Shown here piece by piece: positions 36,671-45,865 of a DNA stretch of 56,837 bases. The position numbers and the translations under genes are program-made. Below the pieces are notes generated by a model that was not told the origin of the DNA, ran no database searches, and saw nothing but the letters and a program-made list of their open reading frames with translations. The stretch is from Novosphingobium sp. (GTDB lineage Bacteria > Pseudomonadota > Alphaproteobacteria > Sphingomonadales > Sphingomonadaceae): NCBI RefSeq assembly GCF_030696665.1, contig NZ_JAUYRV010000051.1:1-56837 (forward strand), written 5' to 3'. Within the stretch, counting starts at the first letter, position 1, and each line of letters opens with the position of its first letter.

Positions 36671-37077
36671 ATTTGGCCAAGCAGACCACCCCTGAAAACC
36701 GCTCCGTCCGCCTGCTGAAGGTGGGGGAACAGGTGCGCCACATCCTGTCCGAACTGCTGATGCGGCAGGAAGCGCATGACGATGTGCTGAGCGCGCATAC
36801 CGTCTCGGTCACCGAAGTGCGCATGTCGGCTGATTTGCGCCATGCCTCGGCCTTCATCAAGGCGCTGCTGGGCGAGGATGAGGAACTGGTGCTGAAAGCC
36901 CTGCGCACCCACACCGCGTTCTTCCAGCGTGAAGTGGCGCAGCGGTTGCGTCTGAAATACGCGCCCAAGCTGAAATTCGTGCCCGACGAAAGCTTCGACA
37001 CCGCACGCAAGATCGAAAACCTGCTCCGCGATCCCAAGGTCCAGCGCGATCTCGATGCAGCCCCTTCCGAAGACTGA
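36667..37077 (+). CDS. rbfA: Ribosome-binding factor A
   Basis: This protein of about 136 residues is a small KH-fold factor that binds the 30S subunit during maturation. The motifs [20 protein letters not shown] N-terminus, [16 protein letters not shown] and [17 protein letters not shown] are diagnostic. The start is a TTG inside the DUF1697 stop; a second TTG six bases later is possible. Confidence 0.95.
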   Translation: MNLAKQTTPENRSVRLLKVGEQVRHILSELLMRQEAHDDVLSAHTVSVTEVRMSADLRHASAFIKALLGEDEELVLKALRTHTAFFQREVAQRLRLKYAPKLKFVPDESFDTARKIENLLRDPKVQRDLDAAPSED

Positions 37078-37090
37078 CCGGCGCGCGGCG

Positions 37091-37669
37091 ATGGCCAAGC
37101 TCTATTTCTACTATGCCAGCATGAACGCCGGCAAATCGACCAATCTGCTGCAAGCGGACTTCAACTACCGCGAGCGTGGGATGGCGACGATGCTGTGGAC
37201 CGCCGCCATCGATGATCGCGGTGGCGAGCGGGCGATTGAAAGCCGCATCGGGCTTAACGCACAGGCGCATCGCTTTGATTCTGAAACCGATTTGTGGGGC
37301 AGGGTGGCGGCTGCTCATGCGGTGGAGCCGCTGTCCTGCGTACTGGTGGACGAAGCGCAGTTTCTGTCAAAAGCGCAGGTCTGGCAACTCGCCCGCATTG
37401 CCGATGAGGCCGGAATTCCCGTGCTGTGCTATGGCCTTAGGACCGATTTCCAAGGTGAACTGTTCGAAGGTGCGGCCGCCCTGCTGGGCATCGCGGACTC
37501 GCTGGTCGAACTGAAAGCCGTCTGCCACTGCGGCCGCAAGGCCACCATGAACTTGCGCGTCGATGACAGCGGCGCGGCGGTGAAGGCCGGGGCGCAAACT
37601 GAAATCGGCGGGAATGACCGCTATGTCGCGCTGTGCCGCAAGCATTTCTCCGAGGCGATGAACCCATGA
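37091..37669 (+). CDS. tdk: Thymidine kinase
   Basis: This 192-residue type II thymidine kinase salvages thymidine with ATP. The P-loop SMNAGKST is at residues 10-17. VDEAQFL holds the catalytic Glu. The CHCGRKA and CRKHF cysteines belong to the structural zinc site, and GGNDRYVALCR is typical. The ATG at 37091 is preferred over one in the rbfA 3' end. It overlaps the next gene by ATGA. Confidence 0.96.
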   Translation: MAKLYFYYASMNAGKSTNLLQADFNYRERGMATMLWTAAIDDRGGERAIESRIGLNAQAHRFDSETDLWGRVAAAHAVEPLSCVLVDEAQFLSKAQVWQLARIADEAGIPVLCYGLRTDFQGELFEGAAALLGIADSLVELKAVCHCGRKATMNLRVDDSGAAVKAGAQTEIGGNDRYVALCRKHFSEAMNP

Positions 37670-38217
37670 GCGATGATGGTCTCTACGTGCGGCTGTCCGA
37701 TGGGGACTTGCGGCTTGAGATATTGCGGGAAGAGCACCGCGAAGGCCTACGCGCGGCGTGCGCACAAGACGCTGAAATCTGGGATCTTTACCCGTTCACC
37801 TATTGGGGTGAGGCTTTCGATCCCCAGTTTGACACCATGATCGTCGGCAGCAAAGTGCGTCGTCCTTATGCGGTGTTCGATGGTGACACGCTGGTTGGCA
37901 TGACGGCCTGGATCGAACATGGCGCGGCCGGTTGGTCGGTAGAGATCGGAAACTCCTACATCGTACCCGCAGTGCGCGGCACCGGCTTCAACCGGCGGCT
38001 CAAGTATCTGATGTTGAACCATGCTTTCGCCTGCGGGCTGGAGCGCGTGGCATTCAAGGTCGATGCGCTGAACCTGCGCAGTCAGGCAGCCGTGCGGAAA
38101 GTTGGCGGGGTTGAGGAAGGCTTGATGCGCCACGAACGCCGCACATGGACCGGGCGGGTGCGCAACACCGTCCTGTTTTCGATCCTGCGCGATGACTGGA
38201 CAGGCACAAGCGCATGA
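37666..38217 (+). CDS. GNAT family N-acetyltransferase
   Basis: This 183-residue protein is of the RimJ/RimL-like GNAT type. It has an N-terminal R/L-rich strand, WSVEIGNSYIVPAVRGTGFNRRLKYLML (acetyl-CoA loop region) and ALNLRSQAAVRKVGGVEEG. The substrate is unknown. It is coupled to tdk and to the M50 protease by ATGA overlaps. Confidence 0.88.
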   Translation: MSDDGLYVRLSDGDLRLEILREEHREGLRAACAQDAEIWDLYPFTYWGEAFDPQFDTMIVGSKVRRPYAVFDGDTLVGMTAWIEHGAAGWSVEIGNSYIVPAVRGTGFNRRLKYLMLNHAFACGLERVAFKVDALNLRSQAAVRKVGGVEEGLMRHERRTWTGRVRNTVLFSILRDDWTGTSA

Positions 38218-38921
38218 ATCCCGAAGGAATTTTCTGGCAGATCGCAACCATCGCGATCCCGATGATCATGGCCATCGTCTTCCACGAAATCGCCCACGGC
38301 TGGGTCGCCCGCGCGCTGGGTGACCCTACGGCGGCAGAACAAAACCGCTTGAGTCTCAACCCCTTGCGCCACGTCGATCCGTTCGGAACGATCATCCTTC
38401 CCGGCCTGCTCAAGCTGTCGGGCGCGCCGGTGTTCGGTTGGGCCAAGCCGGTTCCGGTGGATTTCAGCCGCCTGCGCAATCCGCGCTGGGGAATGGTCGC
38501 CGTGGCGGCGGCGGGGCCGGGGATGAACTTTGTTTTGGCTGCATTTTCTGCCGTGGCGCTGGGGTTGCTGGTGCGGGCGACGGACTATGCGGCGGAACCG
38601 GGGCTGGGTGTCCTGTTCGTCGCAGATAACCTGCGCAACTTCCTGATTGTGAACATTTTTCTGGGCATGTTCAATCTTCTGCCGATCCCGCCGTTCGATG
38701 GCTCGCGGATCGTCATGGGCATTCTCCCGGCACCGCTGGCGCGCGGATATGCGAAGCTGGAACCGTTCGGGCTGATTATCGTATTCGGATTTCTTGTTAT
38801 TCTTCCGTACTTTATGCCCGAACTTCGGTTGGTGGAACGCTTGGTCGGGCCGCCGGTGCAGTGGCTGGGCGAGCACTTGGCGGGGCTGGCCGGGTTTGTG
38901 GCCGGGCCAGAGCCGCAGTAG
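38214..38921 (+). CDS. Site-2 protease family (M50) membrane metallopeptidase
   Basis: This 235-residue intramembrane protease-like protein has the zinc motif HEIAH (H24, E25, H28) in the first helix and a distal PPFDGSRIV in a later helix that supplies the third ligand. About five to six membrane segments are visible, and there is no PDZ domain, so it is the short subfamily rather than RseP. Its substrate is unknown. It lies between GNAT and truB. Confidence 0.92.
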   Translation: MNPEGIFWQIATIAIPMIMAIVFHEIAHGWVARALGDPTAAEQNRLSLNPLRHVDPFGTIILPGLLKLSGAPVFGWAKPVPVDFSRLRNPRWGMVAVAAAGPGMNFVLAAFSAVALGLLVRATDYAAEPGLGVLFVADNLRNFLIVNIFLGMFNLLPIPPFDGSRIVMGILPAPLARGYAKLEPFGLIIVFGFLVILPYFMPELRLVERLVGPPVQWLGEHLAGLAGFVAGPEPQ

Positions 38922-38922
38922 G

Positions 38923-39837
38923 GTGGTTGACGGTTGGATCATCCTCGACAAGCCGCTGGAAATGGGGTCGACTCAAGGGGTTGCGGCGGTGAAGCGCAAC
39001 TTGCGGCAGGCTGGCTTTGGCAAATGCAAGGTCGGCCACGGCGGCACGCTCGATCCGCTCGCAACCGGCGTGTTGCCGATCGCAGTTGGAGAGGCGACGA
39101 AGCTGTGCGGGCGGATGTTGGATTCCGACAAGATTTACGCCTTCACAGTGACCTTCGGAAGCGAGACGGATACCCTTGATCTGGAGGGCAAAATCATCGC
39201 CACAAGTGAGGTCCGCCCCACACTCGCGGCGCTTCAGGACGCTCTAGGTGCATTTAGGTGCACTTCGGAACAGGTGCCTCCGGCCTACTCCGCGCTGATG
39301 GTAAATGGCCAGCGCGCCTATGATCTGGCACGTGCCGGAGAGACTGTCGAACTGCCATCGCGGACCGTTACGATCCGCGAACTAACGCTCGATGGCTTCA
39401 CCGGAACCGATGCGGCGGTTGAATCTGCAACCCTGACTGCCCATGTGACAAAAGGCACCTATATCCGCAGCCTTGCCCGGGACATCGCCCGCGCGCTGAA
39501 CACTGTTGGACATGTCACGATGCTGCGCCGCCTGAAGGCCGGACCGTTCGCAATTGGACAGGCGATTTCGCTGGACAAACTGAACGATGTCGGTCAAGGC
39601 GCGGCCCTTGAACACATACTCTTGCCGCTGGAGGCAGGGCTGGTCGACATCCCGGCTCTCAACCTCGATCCCGAGCAGGCAAGGGCGGTCCGCCAGGGCC
39701 GCGTTCTGGCGGGATTGCCCCACGACGACGGGCTTTACTGGGCGAGGGCTGGCAATCTGCCGGTCGCGCTGGTGGAGCTTGCAGGCGGAAGTCTGAAAGT
39801 CTCGCGGGGGTTCAACCTTTCCGATGTCGCGGAGTAA
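38923..39837 (+). CDS. truB: tRNA pseudouridine(55) synthase TruB
   Basis: This 304-residue enzyme modifies U55 in the T loop of tRNAs. The catalytic Asp is D43 in [44 protein letters not shown] and [14 protein letters not shown] are family motifs. The GTG at 38923 begins two bases after the M50 stop and gives the standard N-terminus [10 protein letters not shown]. Confidence 0.97.
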   Translation: MVDGWIILDKPLEMGSTQGVAAVKRNLRQAGFGKCKVGHGGTLDPLATGVLPIAVGEATKLCGRMLDSDKIYAFTVTFGSETDTLDLEGKIIATSEVRPTLAALQDALGAFRCTSEQVPPAYSALMVNGQRAYDLARAGETVELPSRTVTIRELTLDGFTGTDAAVESATLTAHVTKGTYIRSLARDIARALNTVGHVTMLRRLKAGPFAIGQAISLDKLNDVGQGAALEHILLPLEAGLVDIPALNLDPEQARAVRQGRVLAGLPHDDGLYWARAGNLPVALVELAGGSLKVSRGFNLSDVAE

Positions 39838-39842
39838 AGAAT

Positions 39843-40112
39843 ATGTCGATTACCGCTGAAAAGAAGCAGGAAGTCATTGCCACGCACGCTCGCGCCGAGG
39901 GTGACACCGGTTCGCCGGAAGTCCAGGTCGCGATCCTGACCAGCCGTATCCTGACGCTGACCGAGCACTTCAAGTCCAACCACAAGGACAACCACTCGCG
40001 TCGCGGCCTGCTGATGATGGTCAACAAGCGTCGTTCGCTTCTCGACTACCTGAAGAAGAAGGACGTGGGTCGTTACAACGACCTGATCCAGAAGCTCGGT
40101 CTTCGTAAGTAA
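39843..40112 (+). CDS. rpsO: 30S ribosomal protein S15
   Basis: This 89-residue protein is full length and typical ([33 protein letters not shown]). It follows truB by five bases, the standard truB-rpsO-pnp order, and is closed by an intrinsic terminator. Confidence 0.99.
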   Translation: MSITAEKKQEVIATHARAEGDTGSPEVQVAILTSRILTLTEHFKSNHKDNHSRRGLLMMVNKRRSLLDYLKKKDVGRYNDLIQKLGLRK

Positions 40113-40122
40113 CGCAAACGTT

Positions 40123-40151
40123 CGGCCCGCCTTGGCGGGCCGTTTCGTTTT
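40123..40151 (+). terminator. Terminator after rpsO
   Basis: A perfect 9-bp stem (CGGCCCGCC / GGCGGGCCG) with a TT loop is followed by TTTCGTTTT, eleven bases after the rpsO stop. Confidence 0.92.
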
Positions 40152-40154
40152 GGC

Positions 40155-40231
40155 ATCCCCGCGAAGGCGGGGATCTTATGCGGCAACAAAGAGGCCGCGT
40201 AAAACGACTGAGGCCCCCGCCTTCGCGGGGG
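40155..40231. repeat. Inverted repeat pair between rpsO and pnp
   Basis: Two short palindromes of one family face each other: ATCCCCGCGAAGGCGGGGAT at 40155-40174 and CCCCCGCCTTCGCGGGGG at 40214-40231. Such C/G-rich CGCGAAGGCGGGG units are common dispersed repeats in sphingomonads. The pnp leader (40232-40371) shows no gene. Confidence 0.8.
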
Positions 40232-40371
40232 TTTAGCTATTTTGAATTGGCATGTTCGCAATTCGGCGGACAGCCTTCGGGGCACGACAAACGGCCCCAC
40301 ACCGGACCGGGACGGTATTCCCCGGCAGCAAACCCCGCACGCAATAGGGCGCGCGGGCTGAAGGAAATACA

Positions 40372-42696
40372 ATGTTCGACGTCAAAACCGTATCGCTGGA
40401 GTGGGGCGGAAAGACCCTCACACTGGAAACCGGCCGTGTTGCCCGTCAGGCTGACGGCGCGGTCATCGCCACATATGGCGAAACTGTTGTCCTGTGCGCG
40501 GTTACCGCCGCCAAGTCGGTCAAGGAAGGCCAGGATTTCTTCCCGCTGACCGTCCACTATCAGGAAAAGTATTCCGCAGCAGGCCGCATCCCCGGTGGCT
40601 TCTTCAAGCGTGAGCGCGGCGCGACGGAAAAGGAAACGCTGGTTTCCCGCCTGATCGACCGTCCGGTCCGCCCGCTGTTCCCCGAAGGTTTCTACAACGA
40701 AATCAACGTTATCGCTCAGGTTCTGAGCTATGACGGCGAGACCGAGCCTGACATCGTGGCAATGATCGCTGCATCGGCTGCGCTGACCATCTCGGGCGTG
40801 CCCTTCATGGGTCCGATCGCGGCTGCTCGCGTTGGCTACATCGACGGCGAATATGTGCTGAACCCGAAGCAGGACGTTGCGCTGGCCGAAGGCCGTCTCG
40901 ACCTGACGGTTGCAGCAACTGACACCGCCGTGATGATGGTGGAATCGGAAGCCAAGGAACTGAGCGAAGACGAAATGCTCGGCGCCGTGCTGTTTGCGCA
41001 CGACGAAATCCGCAAGGTCATCGGCGCGATCATCCAGCTGGCCGAAAAGGCTGCGAAGGAACCGTGGAATATCGACCTCACGGACAACACCGCTGACATC
41101 AAGAAGAAGCTCAAGACGCTGGTCGGCAAGGATGTTGCCGCAGCGTACAAGCTGACCGACAAGTCGGCGCGTTCCAACGCACTGAACGAAGCCCGGGCCA
41201 AGGCCAAGGCTGCGTTTGCCGCTGAAGGCGCGCAGACCCAGATGGTCGCGATGAAGACGATGAAGAAGGTGGAAGCCGACATCGTCCGTGGCGCGATCCT
41301 GAAGGATGGCACCCGCATCGACGGTCGCACGACCACGCAGGTCCGTCCGATCGAAGCGATGGTGGGCTTCCTGCCGCGCACGCACGGTTCTTCGCTGTTC
41401 ACGCGCGGTGAAACGCAGGCCATCTGCACCACCACGTTGGGCACCAAGGAATCCGAGCAGATGATCGACGGGCTGGAAGGCCTGCGGTATGAAAGCTTCA
41501 TGCTCCACTACAACTTCCCGCCCTATTCGGTTGGTGAAGTTGGACGTTTCGGCGCTCCGGGCCGTCGCGAAGTGGGCCACGGCAAGCTGGCATGGCGTGC
41601 GCTGCACCCCGTGCTGCCGACCAAGGACGAGTTCCCTTATACGATCCGCGTTCTGTCGGACATCACCGAGTCAAACGGTTCGTCTTCGATGGCCACCGTT
41701 TGCGGCGGCTGCCTTTCGATGATGGATGCGGGCGTTCCATTGAAGCGTCCGGTTTCAGGCATTGCGATGGGCCTGATCCTTGACGGCAAGGAATTTGCGG
41801 TCCTGTCGGACATTCTGGGTGACGAAGACCACCTTGGCGACATGGACTTCAAGGTTGCCGGTACGTCCGAAGGCATCACCACGATGCAAATGGACATCAA
41901 GGTTGCCGGGATCACGCGCGAAATCTTCGAAGTTGCCCTGCGGCAGGCTTCGGAAGGCCGCGCGCACATCCTTGGTGAAATGACCAAGGCCCTGGGTGAA
42001 TCGCGCTCCGAGCTTTCGGCTCACGCTCCGCGTATCGAGACGCTGCAGATCGACAAGTCGAAGATCCGCGACATCATCGGCACTGGCGGCAAGGTGATCC
42101 GCGAGATCGTGGCCACCACCGGCGCGAAGGTCGACATCGACGACGAAGGTCTGATCAAGATTTCGTCTTCGGACCTGACCCAGATCGAAGCCGCACGCCA
42201 GTGGATCCTCGGCATTGTCGAGGAAGCTGAAGTCGGCAAGGTCTACAAGGGCAAGGTCGTCAACATCGTTGATTTCGGCGCTTTCGTGAACTTCATGGGT
42301 GGCAAGGACGGTCTCGTCCACGTTTCCGAAATGAAGAACGAGCGCGTTGAAAAGCCGACCGACGTGGTTAAGGAAGGCCAGGACGTTTACGTCAAGGTTC
42401 TCGAAATCGATCCGCGCGGCAAGGTTCGCCTGTCGATGCGCGTTGTCGATCAGGAAACCGGTGGCGAACTGGAAGATACCCGTCCGCCGCGCGAGCCAAA
42501 GGGCGACCGTCCGGACCGTGGTGATCGTGGCGACCGTCGTGGTCCGGGTGGCGGCCGTGGTGGTGACCGTGGTCCGCGCCGCGAAGGTGGCGACCGTGGT
42601 CCCCGCCGTGAAGGCGGCGGTGATCGTCCACGTCGTGACCGTGAAGTCGGTCCTGCTCCTGATCACATGCCTGCGTTCCTCAAGTCTGACGACTGA
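40372..42696 (+). CDS. pnp: Polyribonucleotide nucleotidyltransferase (PNPase)
   Basis: This 774-residue 3'-5' phosphorolytic exonuclease has two RNase PH-like domains (about 1-220 and 310-545), an alpha-helical linker between them, a KH domain (about 555-615, [12 protein letters not shown]) and an S1 domain (about 620-690). The last 60 residues form an Arg/Gly/Asp-rich tail ([20 protein letters not shown] and similar repeats), longer than the usual family end. Confidence 0.98.
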   Translation: MFDVKTVSLEWGGKTLTLETGRVARQADGAVIATYGETVVLCAVTAAKSVKEGQDFFPLTVHYQEKYSAAGRIPGGFFKRERGATEKETLVSRLIDRPVRPLFPEGFYNEINVIAQVLSYDGETEPDIVAMIAASAALTISGVPFMGPIAAARVGYIDGEYVLNPKQDVALAEGRLDLTVAATDTAVMMVESEAKELSEDEMLGAVLFAHDEIRKVIGAIIQLAEKAAKEPWNIDLTDNTADIKKKLKTLVGKDVAAAYKLTDKSARSNALNEARAKAKAAFAAEGAQTQMVAMKTMKKVEADIVRGAILKDGTRIDGRTTTQVRPIEAMVGFLPRTHGSSLFTRGETQAICTTTLGTKESEQMIDGLEGLRYESFMLHYNFPPYSVGEVGRFGAPGRREVGHGKLAWRALHPVLPTKDEFPYTIRVLSDITESNGSSSMATVCGGCLSMMDAGVPLKRPVSGIAMGLILDGKEFAVLSDILGDEDHLGDMDFKVAGTSEGITTMQMDIKVAGITREIFEVALRQASEGRAHILGEMTKALGESRSELSAHAPRIETLQIDKSKIRDIIGTGGKVIREIVATTGAKVDIDDEGLIKISSSDLTQIEAARQWILGIVEEAEVGKVYKGKVVNIVDFGAFVNFMGGKDGLVHVSEMKNERVEKPTDVVKEGQDVYVKVLEIDPRGKVRLSMRVVDQETGGELEDTRPPREPKGDRPDRGDRGDRRGPGGGRGGDRGPRREGGDRGPRREGGGDRPRRDREVGPAPDHMPAFLKSDD

Positions 42697-42723
42697 GGTT
42701 CAGCACAAGCTGTCAAATGAACG

Positions 42724-42755
42724 AGGCCCCGCCGCAAGGTGGGGCCTTTTTCATT
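42724..42755 (+). terminator. Terminator after pnp
   Basis: A 10-bp stem (AGGCCCCGCC / GGTGGGGCCT, one G-T pair) with a GCAA loop is followed by TTTTTCATTTT, 28 bp after the pnp stop. Confidence 0.92.
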
Positions 42756-42806
42756 TTACGGCGGGGCATTTGCGAACTGGTGAGCATTTGCTGCGACATT
42801 GGGCGC

Positions 42807-43316
42807 GTGAAACAGGCGTCCGACAAGATCATCAGTTTTGAAAAAACGGCGCGGCGCGATCTGCGCTGGTGGATGATGCTGGTGGTAGGCGCGATGTTTT
42901 TGGGGACGGCTATGGTGGTGCCGCCGCAATCCAATTGCAATGCGAGCGGGGAATGCGCGCCGTGGCTGATACCGGTTGCCGGGGTGATGGGGGCGCTCGC
43001 GCTTACTATGGCGTTCGGCCAGCTGGCAGCCAATATGCAGCGCGGCAGCAAAGTGGATTTTGCGGCTGGCACGATTGAGTGGTGGCAGGGGCGGACAGCG
43101 CGGCATCCGGGCGATCACGGAGCGATGGCACTGGAGGACATTGCCCGCATCCGCATCCAGCACCGCGATGAGGGGGCGAACGCGGTGAGCCTTTATGATC
43201 GCGCCGGAGAACGGCAGGCGTTCTTTGACGAGGAGGTGATCCCGTGGCGGCAGGAAGAATGGGCGCGCAGGGTGATCGCGCAGGTGCCGGGCATAGAGCT
43301 TGAACTGTGCGATTGA
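42807..43316 (+). CDS. Small membrane protein of unknown function
   Basis: This protein of about 169 residues has two membrane helices (around residues 21-40 and 54-75) and a C-terminal soluble domain with DFAAGTIEWWQGR and RIRIQHRDEG, a beta pattern reminiscent of PH-like domains. I chose a GTG at 42807; upstream frame crosses the pnp terminator, so a longer start is unlikely. No function can be assigned. Confidence 0.7.
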   Translation: MKQASDKIISFEKTARRDLRWWMMLVVGAMFLGTAMVVPPQSNCNASGECAPWLIPVAGVMGALALTMAFGQLAANMQRGSKVDFAAGTIEWWQGRTARHPGDHGAMALEDIARIRIQHRDEGANAVSLYDRAGERQAFFDEEVIPWRQEEWARRVIAQVPGIELELCD

Positions 43317-43472
43317 GCGTTTGGACGCCTATCGCCAAGGATAGCGGGGTGCTTTCCCTTTGCCTTCCGGGGGCTTTGGGTCCATAGCGGCGCTATCGGT
43401 GGACTGACCAATGTGTAGGCACCACCGACTGAGAGACTCCATGCGCTCCCGCTTACGCAGTGGGAAGCAGAC

Positions 43473-43574
43473 GTGGATCATCCGGCGCACCATTCCCAGC
43501 ACCTGCGTTCGCTTATGCGTGAGGCTTTGGCCCGCGCATCCGCCTATCGTTTCAGCAAGGAGTGCCGCCCATGA
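43473..43574 (+). CDS. Candidate 33-residue ORF coupled to the next gene
   Basis: A GTG at 43473 preceded by GGGAAG opens a frame reading VDHPAHHSQHLRSLMREALA and ending KECRP. Its TGA overlaps the ATG of the next gene (ATGA at 43571-43574). The His-rich start and charged helix look protein-like, but length is short. The preceding 43317-43472 contains several short dyads (for example GATAGCG...CGCTATC) and no other gene. Confidence 0.3.
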   Translation: MDHPAHHSQHLRSLMREALARASAYRFSKECRP

Positions 43575-43801
43575 GCCGTGCCATGAACCTCAATCTTCCC
43601 GAAGCCACTGTCCGTTCGCGTTGCGAAGCGGCTGGCGTATCGATCAGCGCGCTGGAAGTGCTGCCTTCGGGCGGAAGCCGGCTGGTCTGCACGCGCGAGG
43701 AAGGGGCCGATGAAATGCGCATCAAACTGCGCACGAGCATCATTGACGGCAAAGTTGCGCGCTATGCGTTCCAGCGCGCGCAGAATTCGCAGTACAGCTG
43801 A
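43571..43801 (+). CDS. Small conserved-looking hypothetical protein
   Basis: This 76-residue protein starts MSRAMNLNLPEATVRSRCEA. The ATG at 43571 has AAGGAG eight bases upstream. It is hydrophilic with an even alpha/beta pattern (VSISALEVLPSGGSRLVC, DEMRIKLRTSIIDGKVARY). No domain is recognised. It converges on the diguanylate cyclase gene. Confidence 0.65.
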   Translation: MSRAMNLNLPEATVRSRCEAAGVSISALEVLPSGGSRLVCTREEGADEMRIKLRTSIIDGKVARYAFQRAQNSQYS

Positions 43802-43805
43802 TAAG

Positions 43806-44972
43806 TCAGGCTGCGTCCTGCAAAGGCGGAGTATGATTGCCGGCAAGCAGGATCTGGTTTCGGCCAGATTGCTTGGCGGCATAAAGTGCTTCGTCGGCTG
43901 CGCGCAGGGCGTCGCTTTTGCTGGCGTAGGCAAAGACATCTGCAATGCCGCCCGAGAACGTGATCCGTCCGAACGGCATATCGGTTGCGCGGTTGACGAG
44001 GCGACGCTCTGAGATCTCCTCACGCGCGTGATCAAGCCGATCTCTGGCCTTTTCAGGGCCTAATGCACGGAACAGCACGGCAAATTCCTCGCCGCCGTGG
44101 CGCGCCACGTGGCAGCGCGCATCCGAAATGCGGCTGAGCGTGTCGGCAACGACCTTGAGCACCCGGTCCCCGGCGGCGTGACCGTGGGTGTCGTTGATGC
44201 GTTTGAAATGGTCGATATCGACGAAGGCGACGCACAGCGATTCGCCTGCCTCCTGAGCAACTGCGATTTCCTTGTCGAGCATCGCTTCGAATGCGCGGCG
44301 GTTGGGCAGCCCGGTGAGGTGATCCTCGTCGGCAACTCTGCGCGCTTCGTCGAGACTGTGCTGGAGGGCCTTGGCGCGCTGTTCGGATTCGTTGAGGTCG
44401 TGCTCGATCTCACGCGTGCGGTGCATCATCGCCTTGGCCAGCGTGGCCAGTTCGGTGATGACCACGCCGGCCCGGCTGACCTGTTCAAGATCATCGACAT
44501 GCTGCTGCAGCGCCGCGCCATATTCGCTGGTCGCGTTGCGCGCGCTGCTGGTGGTGCTGGCGAAATCGTCGAGACTTTCTTCAAGCCGCGACATCAGCGC
44601 GACGAGCTGCTCAGCGGTGCCATCACCCTTTTCCTCGCGCATGACCTGTTCAAGCCACGGCAGGGTGATGGCCTGACTTTCCTCAATGCGTTCAAGGATC
44701 AGCTGGGCAAGGCGAGGGTTGGCACCGGTAACGTAATCGTAGGCGATCTCCAGCGTCCAAGGCATGACTTCAAGATCATGGTCGATCAGGAAATCTGCGA
44801 CTTTGCCCAATAGGCGGCGCTTGGCGGGCAGCCATATCTCGCGCGCACTGGGATCTCGGAAGTTGGCAATTTCTGCCGATGCCGATTCCTCGACGGTGTC
44901 GTCTTCCCCGGAAATGCCGAGCCATTTGAGCAGGCGGGACCGGGATCCGCGCGCGGAGGGATCGTTTGTCAT
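43806..44972 (-). CDS. Diguanylate cyclase (GGDEF protein)
   Basis: This 388-residue protein makes cyclic di-GMP. The N-terminal 200 residues are helical with no named sensor; a coiled-coil precedes the GGDEF domain (about 210-375). The active-site motif is GGEEF (293-297), a functional variant, and DHLTGLPNRRAF and FVDIDHFKRINDTHGH are intact. There is no RxxD inhibitory site five residues before GGEEF. It follows gcrA on the same strand after 72 bp. Confidence 0.93.
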   Translation of the reverse strand: MTNDPSARGSRSRLLKWLGISGEDDTVEESASAEIANFRDPSAREIWLPAKRRLLGKVADFLIDHDLEVMPWTLEIAYDYVTGANPRLAQLILERIEESQAITLPWLEQVMREEKGDGTAEQLVALMSRLEESLDDFASTTSSARNATSEYGAALQQHVDDLEQVSRAGVVITELATLAKAMMHRTREIEHDLNESEQRAKALQHSLDEARRVADEDHLTGLPNRRAFEAMLDKEIAVAQEAGESLCVAFVDIDHFKRINDTHGHAAGDRVLKVVADTLSRISDARCHVARHGGEEFAVLFRALGPEKARDRLDHAREEISERRLVNRATDMPFGRITFSGGIADVFAYASKSDALRAADEALYAAKQSGRNQILLAGNHTPPLQDAA

Positions 44973-45044
44973 ACGCCCTAGAACGGCGAATGCCGCGTGA
45001 TGTTAACCACGCGGCATTGCAGAAATTGGTGCGTTCAGCGCCGA

Positions 45045-45746
45045 TCAGCGAACTCTGGGACCACCGAACGGCATTGGCGGGGGCGGGCGGCGATGGCCAC
45101 GGGGCAGCTGCGCCTGATACGCACGGCCACAATGGTCGACGCAGTATGGGAAGCCGGGGTTCACCTTGTCGCCACAGAAGTGGAAGTCCGGCTCACCGGG
45201 ATGACCCATCGGCCAGCGGCAGATGCGATCGTTCAGATCGAGCAGGCTGGTCTTTTCGGAAATTTCCGGACTGGGGCGTGCCGGCACAAGGCGGCGCGGC
45301 GGGGCCGGCGGAATCGGTGCCTGCTGGTCGCCCGGGCCTTGGCGCAAGAAGCCGCCGGGACCGACCGAGACGATGCGCGGCTGCGGGGGAGCAACCGGCG
45401 CGTCCGACGCGGGCTTCGCTTCGGCGGCGGAGGCTGGCGCAGGCGCGGCCGCGCGCGGGGCAGGCGGGGGCGGAGCAACCGGCGCGGGGCGCGGTGCTGC
45501 GATCTTGGGTTCGGCTGCGAGCGGTGGCGGCGGGGCTGGCTTGGGCACCTTGGGCGCGGGGGCTGCAGCCTCGCTCTTGTCGTTTGCCTTGACCGGCGAA
45601 GGGCGCGCCTTCAGCCCCAGGCGATGCGCCTTGCCGATCACCGCATTGCGGCTGACACCGCCGAGCTCTTCGGCGATCTGGCTGGCGGTTGACCCGCCCT
45701 CCCACATCTTGGTCAGCTTCTCGATCCGCTCTTCGGTCCAGCTCAT
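45045..45746 (-). CDS. gcrA: GcrA-family cell-cycle regulator
   Basis: This 233-residue alphaproteobacterial transcription factor works with sigma-70 at methylated GANTC sites in Caulobacter. It has the N-terminal helix-turn-helix (MSWTEERIEKLTKMWEGGST, SRNAVIGKAHRLGL), a long Pro/Ala-rich linker (about 50-165) and the C-terminal CRWPMGHPGEPDFHFCGD with CVDHCGRAY. It diverges from the ABC permease gene across 119 bp. Confidence 0.95.
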   Translation of the reverse strand: MSWTEERIEKLTKMWEGGSTASQIAEELGGVSRNAVIGKAHRLGLKARPSPVKANDKSEAAAPAPKVPKPAPPPPLAAEPKIAAPRPAPVAPPPPAPRAAAPAPASAAEAKPASDAPVAPPQPRIVSVGPGGFLRQGPGDQQAPIPPAPPRRLVPARPSPEISEKTSLLDLNDRICRWPMGHPGEPDFHFCGDKVNPGFPYCVDHCGRAYQAQLPRGHRRPPPPMPFGGPRVR

Positions 45747-45865
45747 GCTTCAAACCTGTCCTTCAGGGCCGCAAGGGTGCGGCCGAATAAAAATACTGTC
45801 GGTCCAATGGACCTGTCACGCACGTGACCTTGCCTTAGCCGCGTTGCCACGATACCGCCACCATC

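Noticed and set aside
40237..41607. 456-codon minus-strand frame inside pnp
   Set aside because: Antisense shadow of PNPase; compositional artefact of codon position GC bias.
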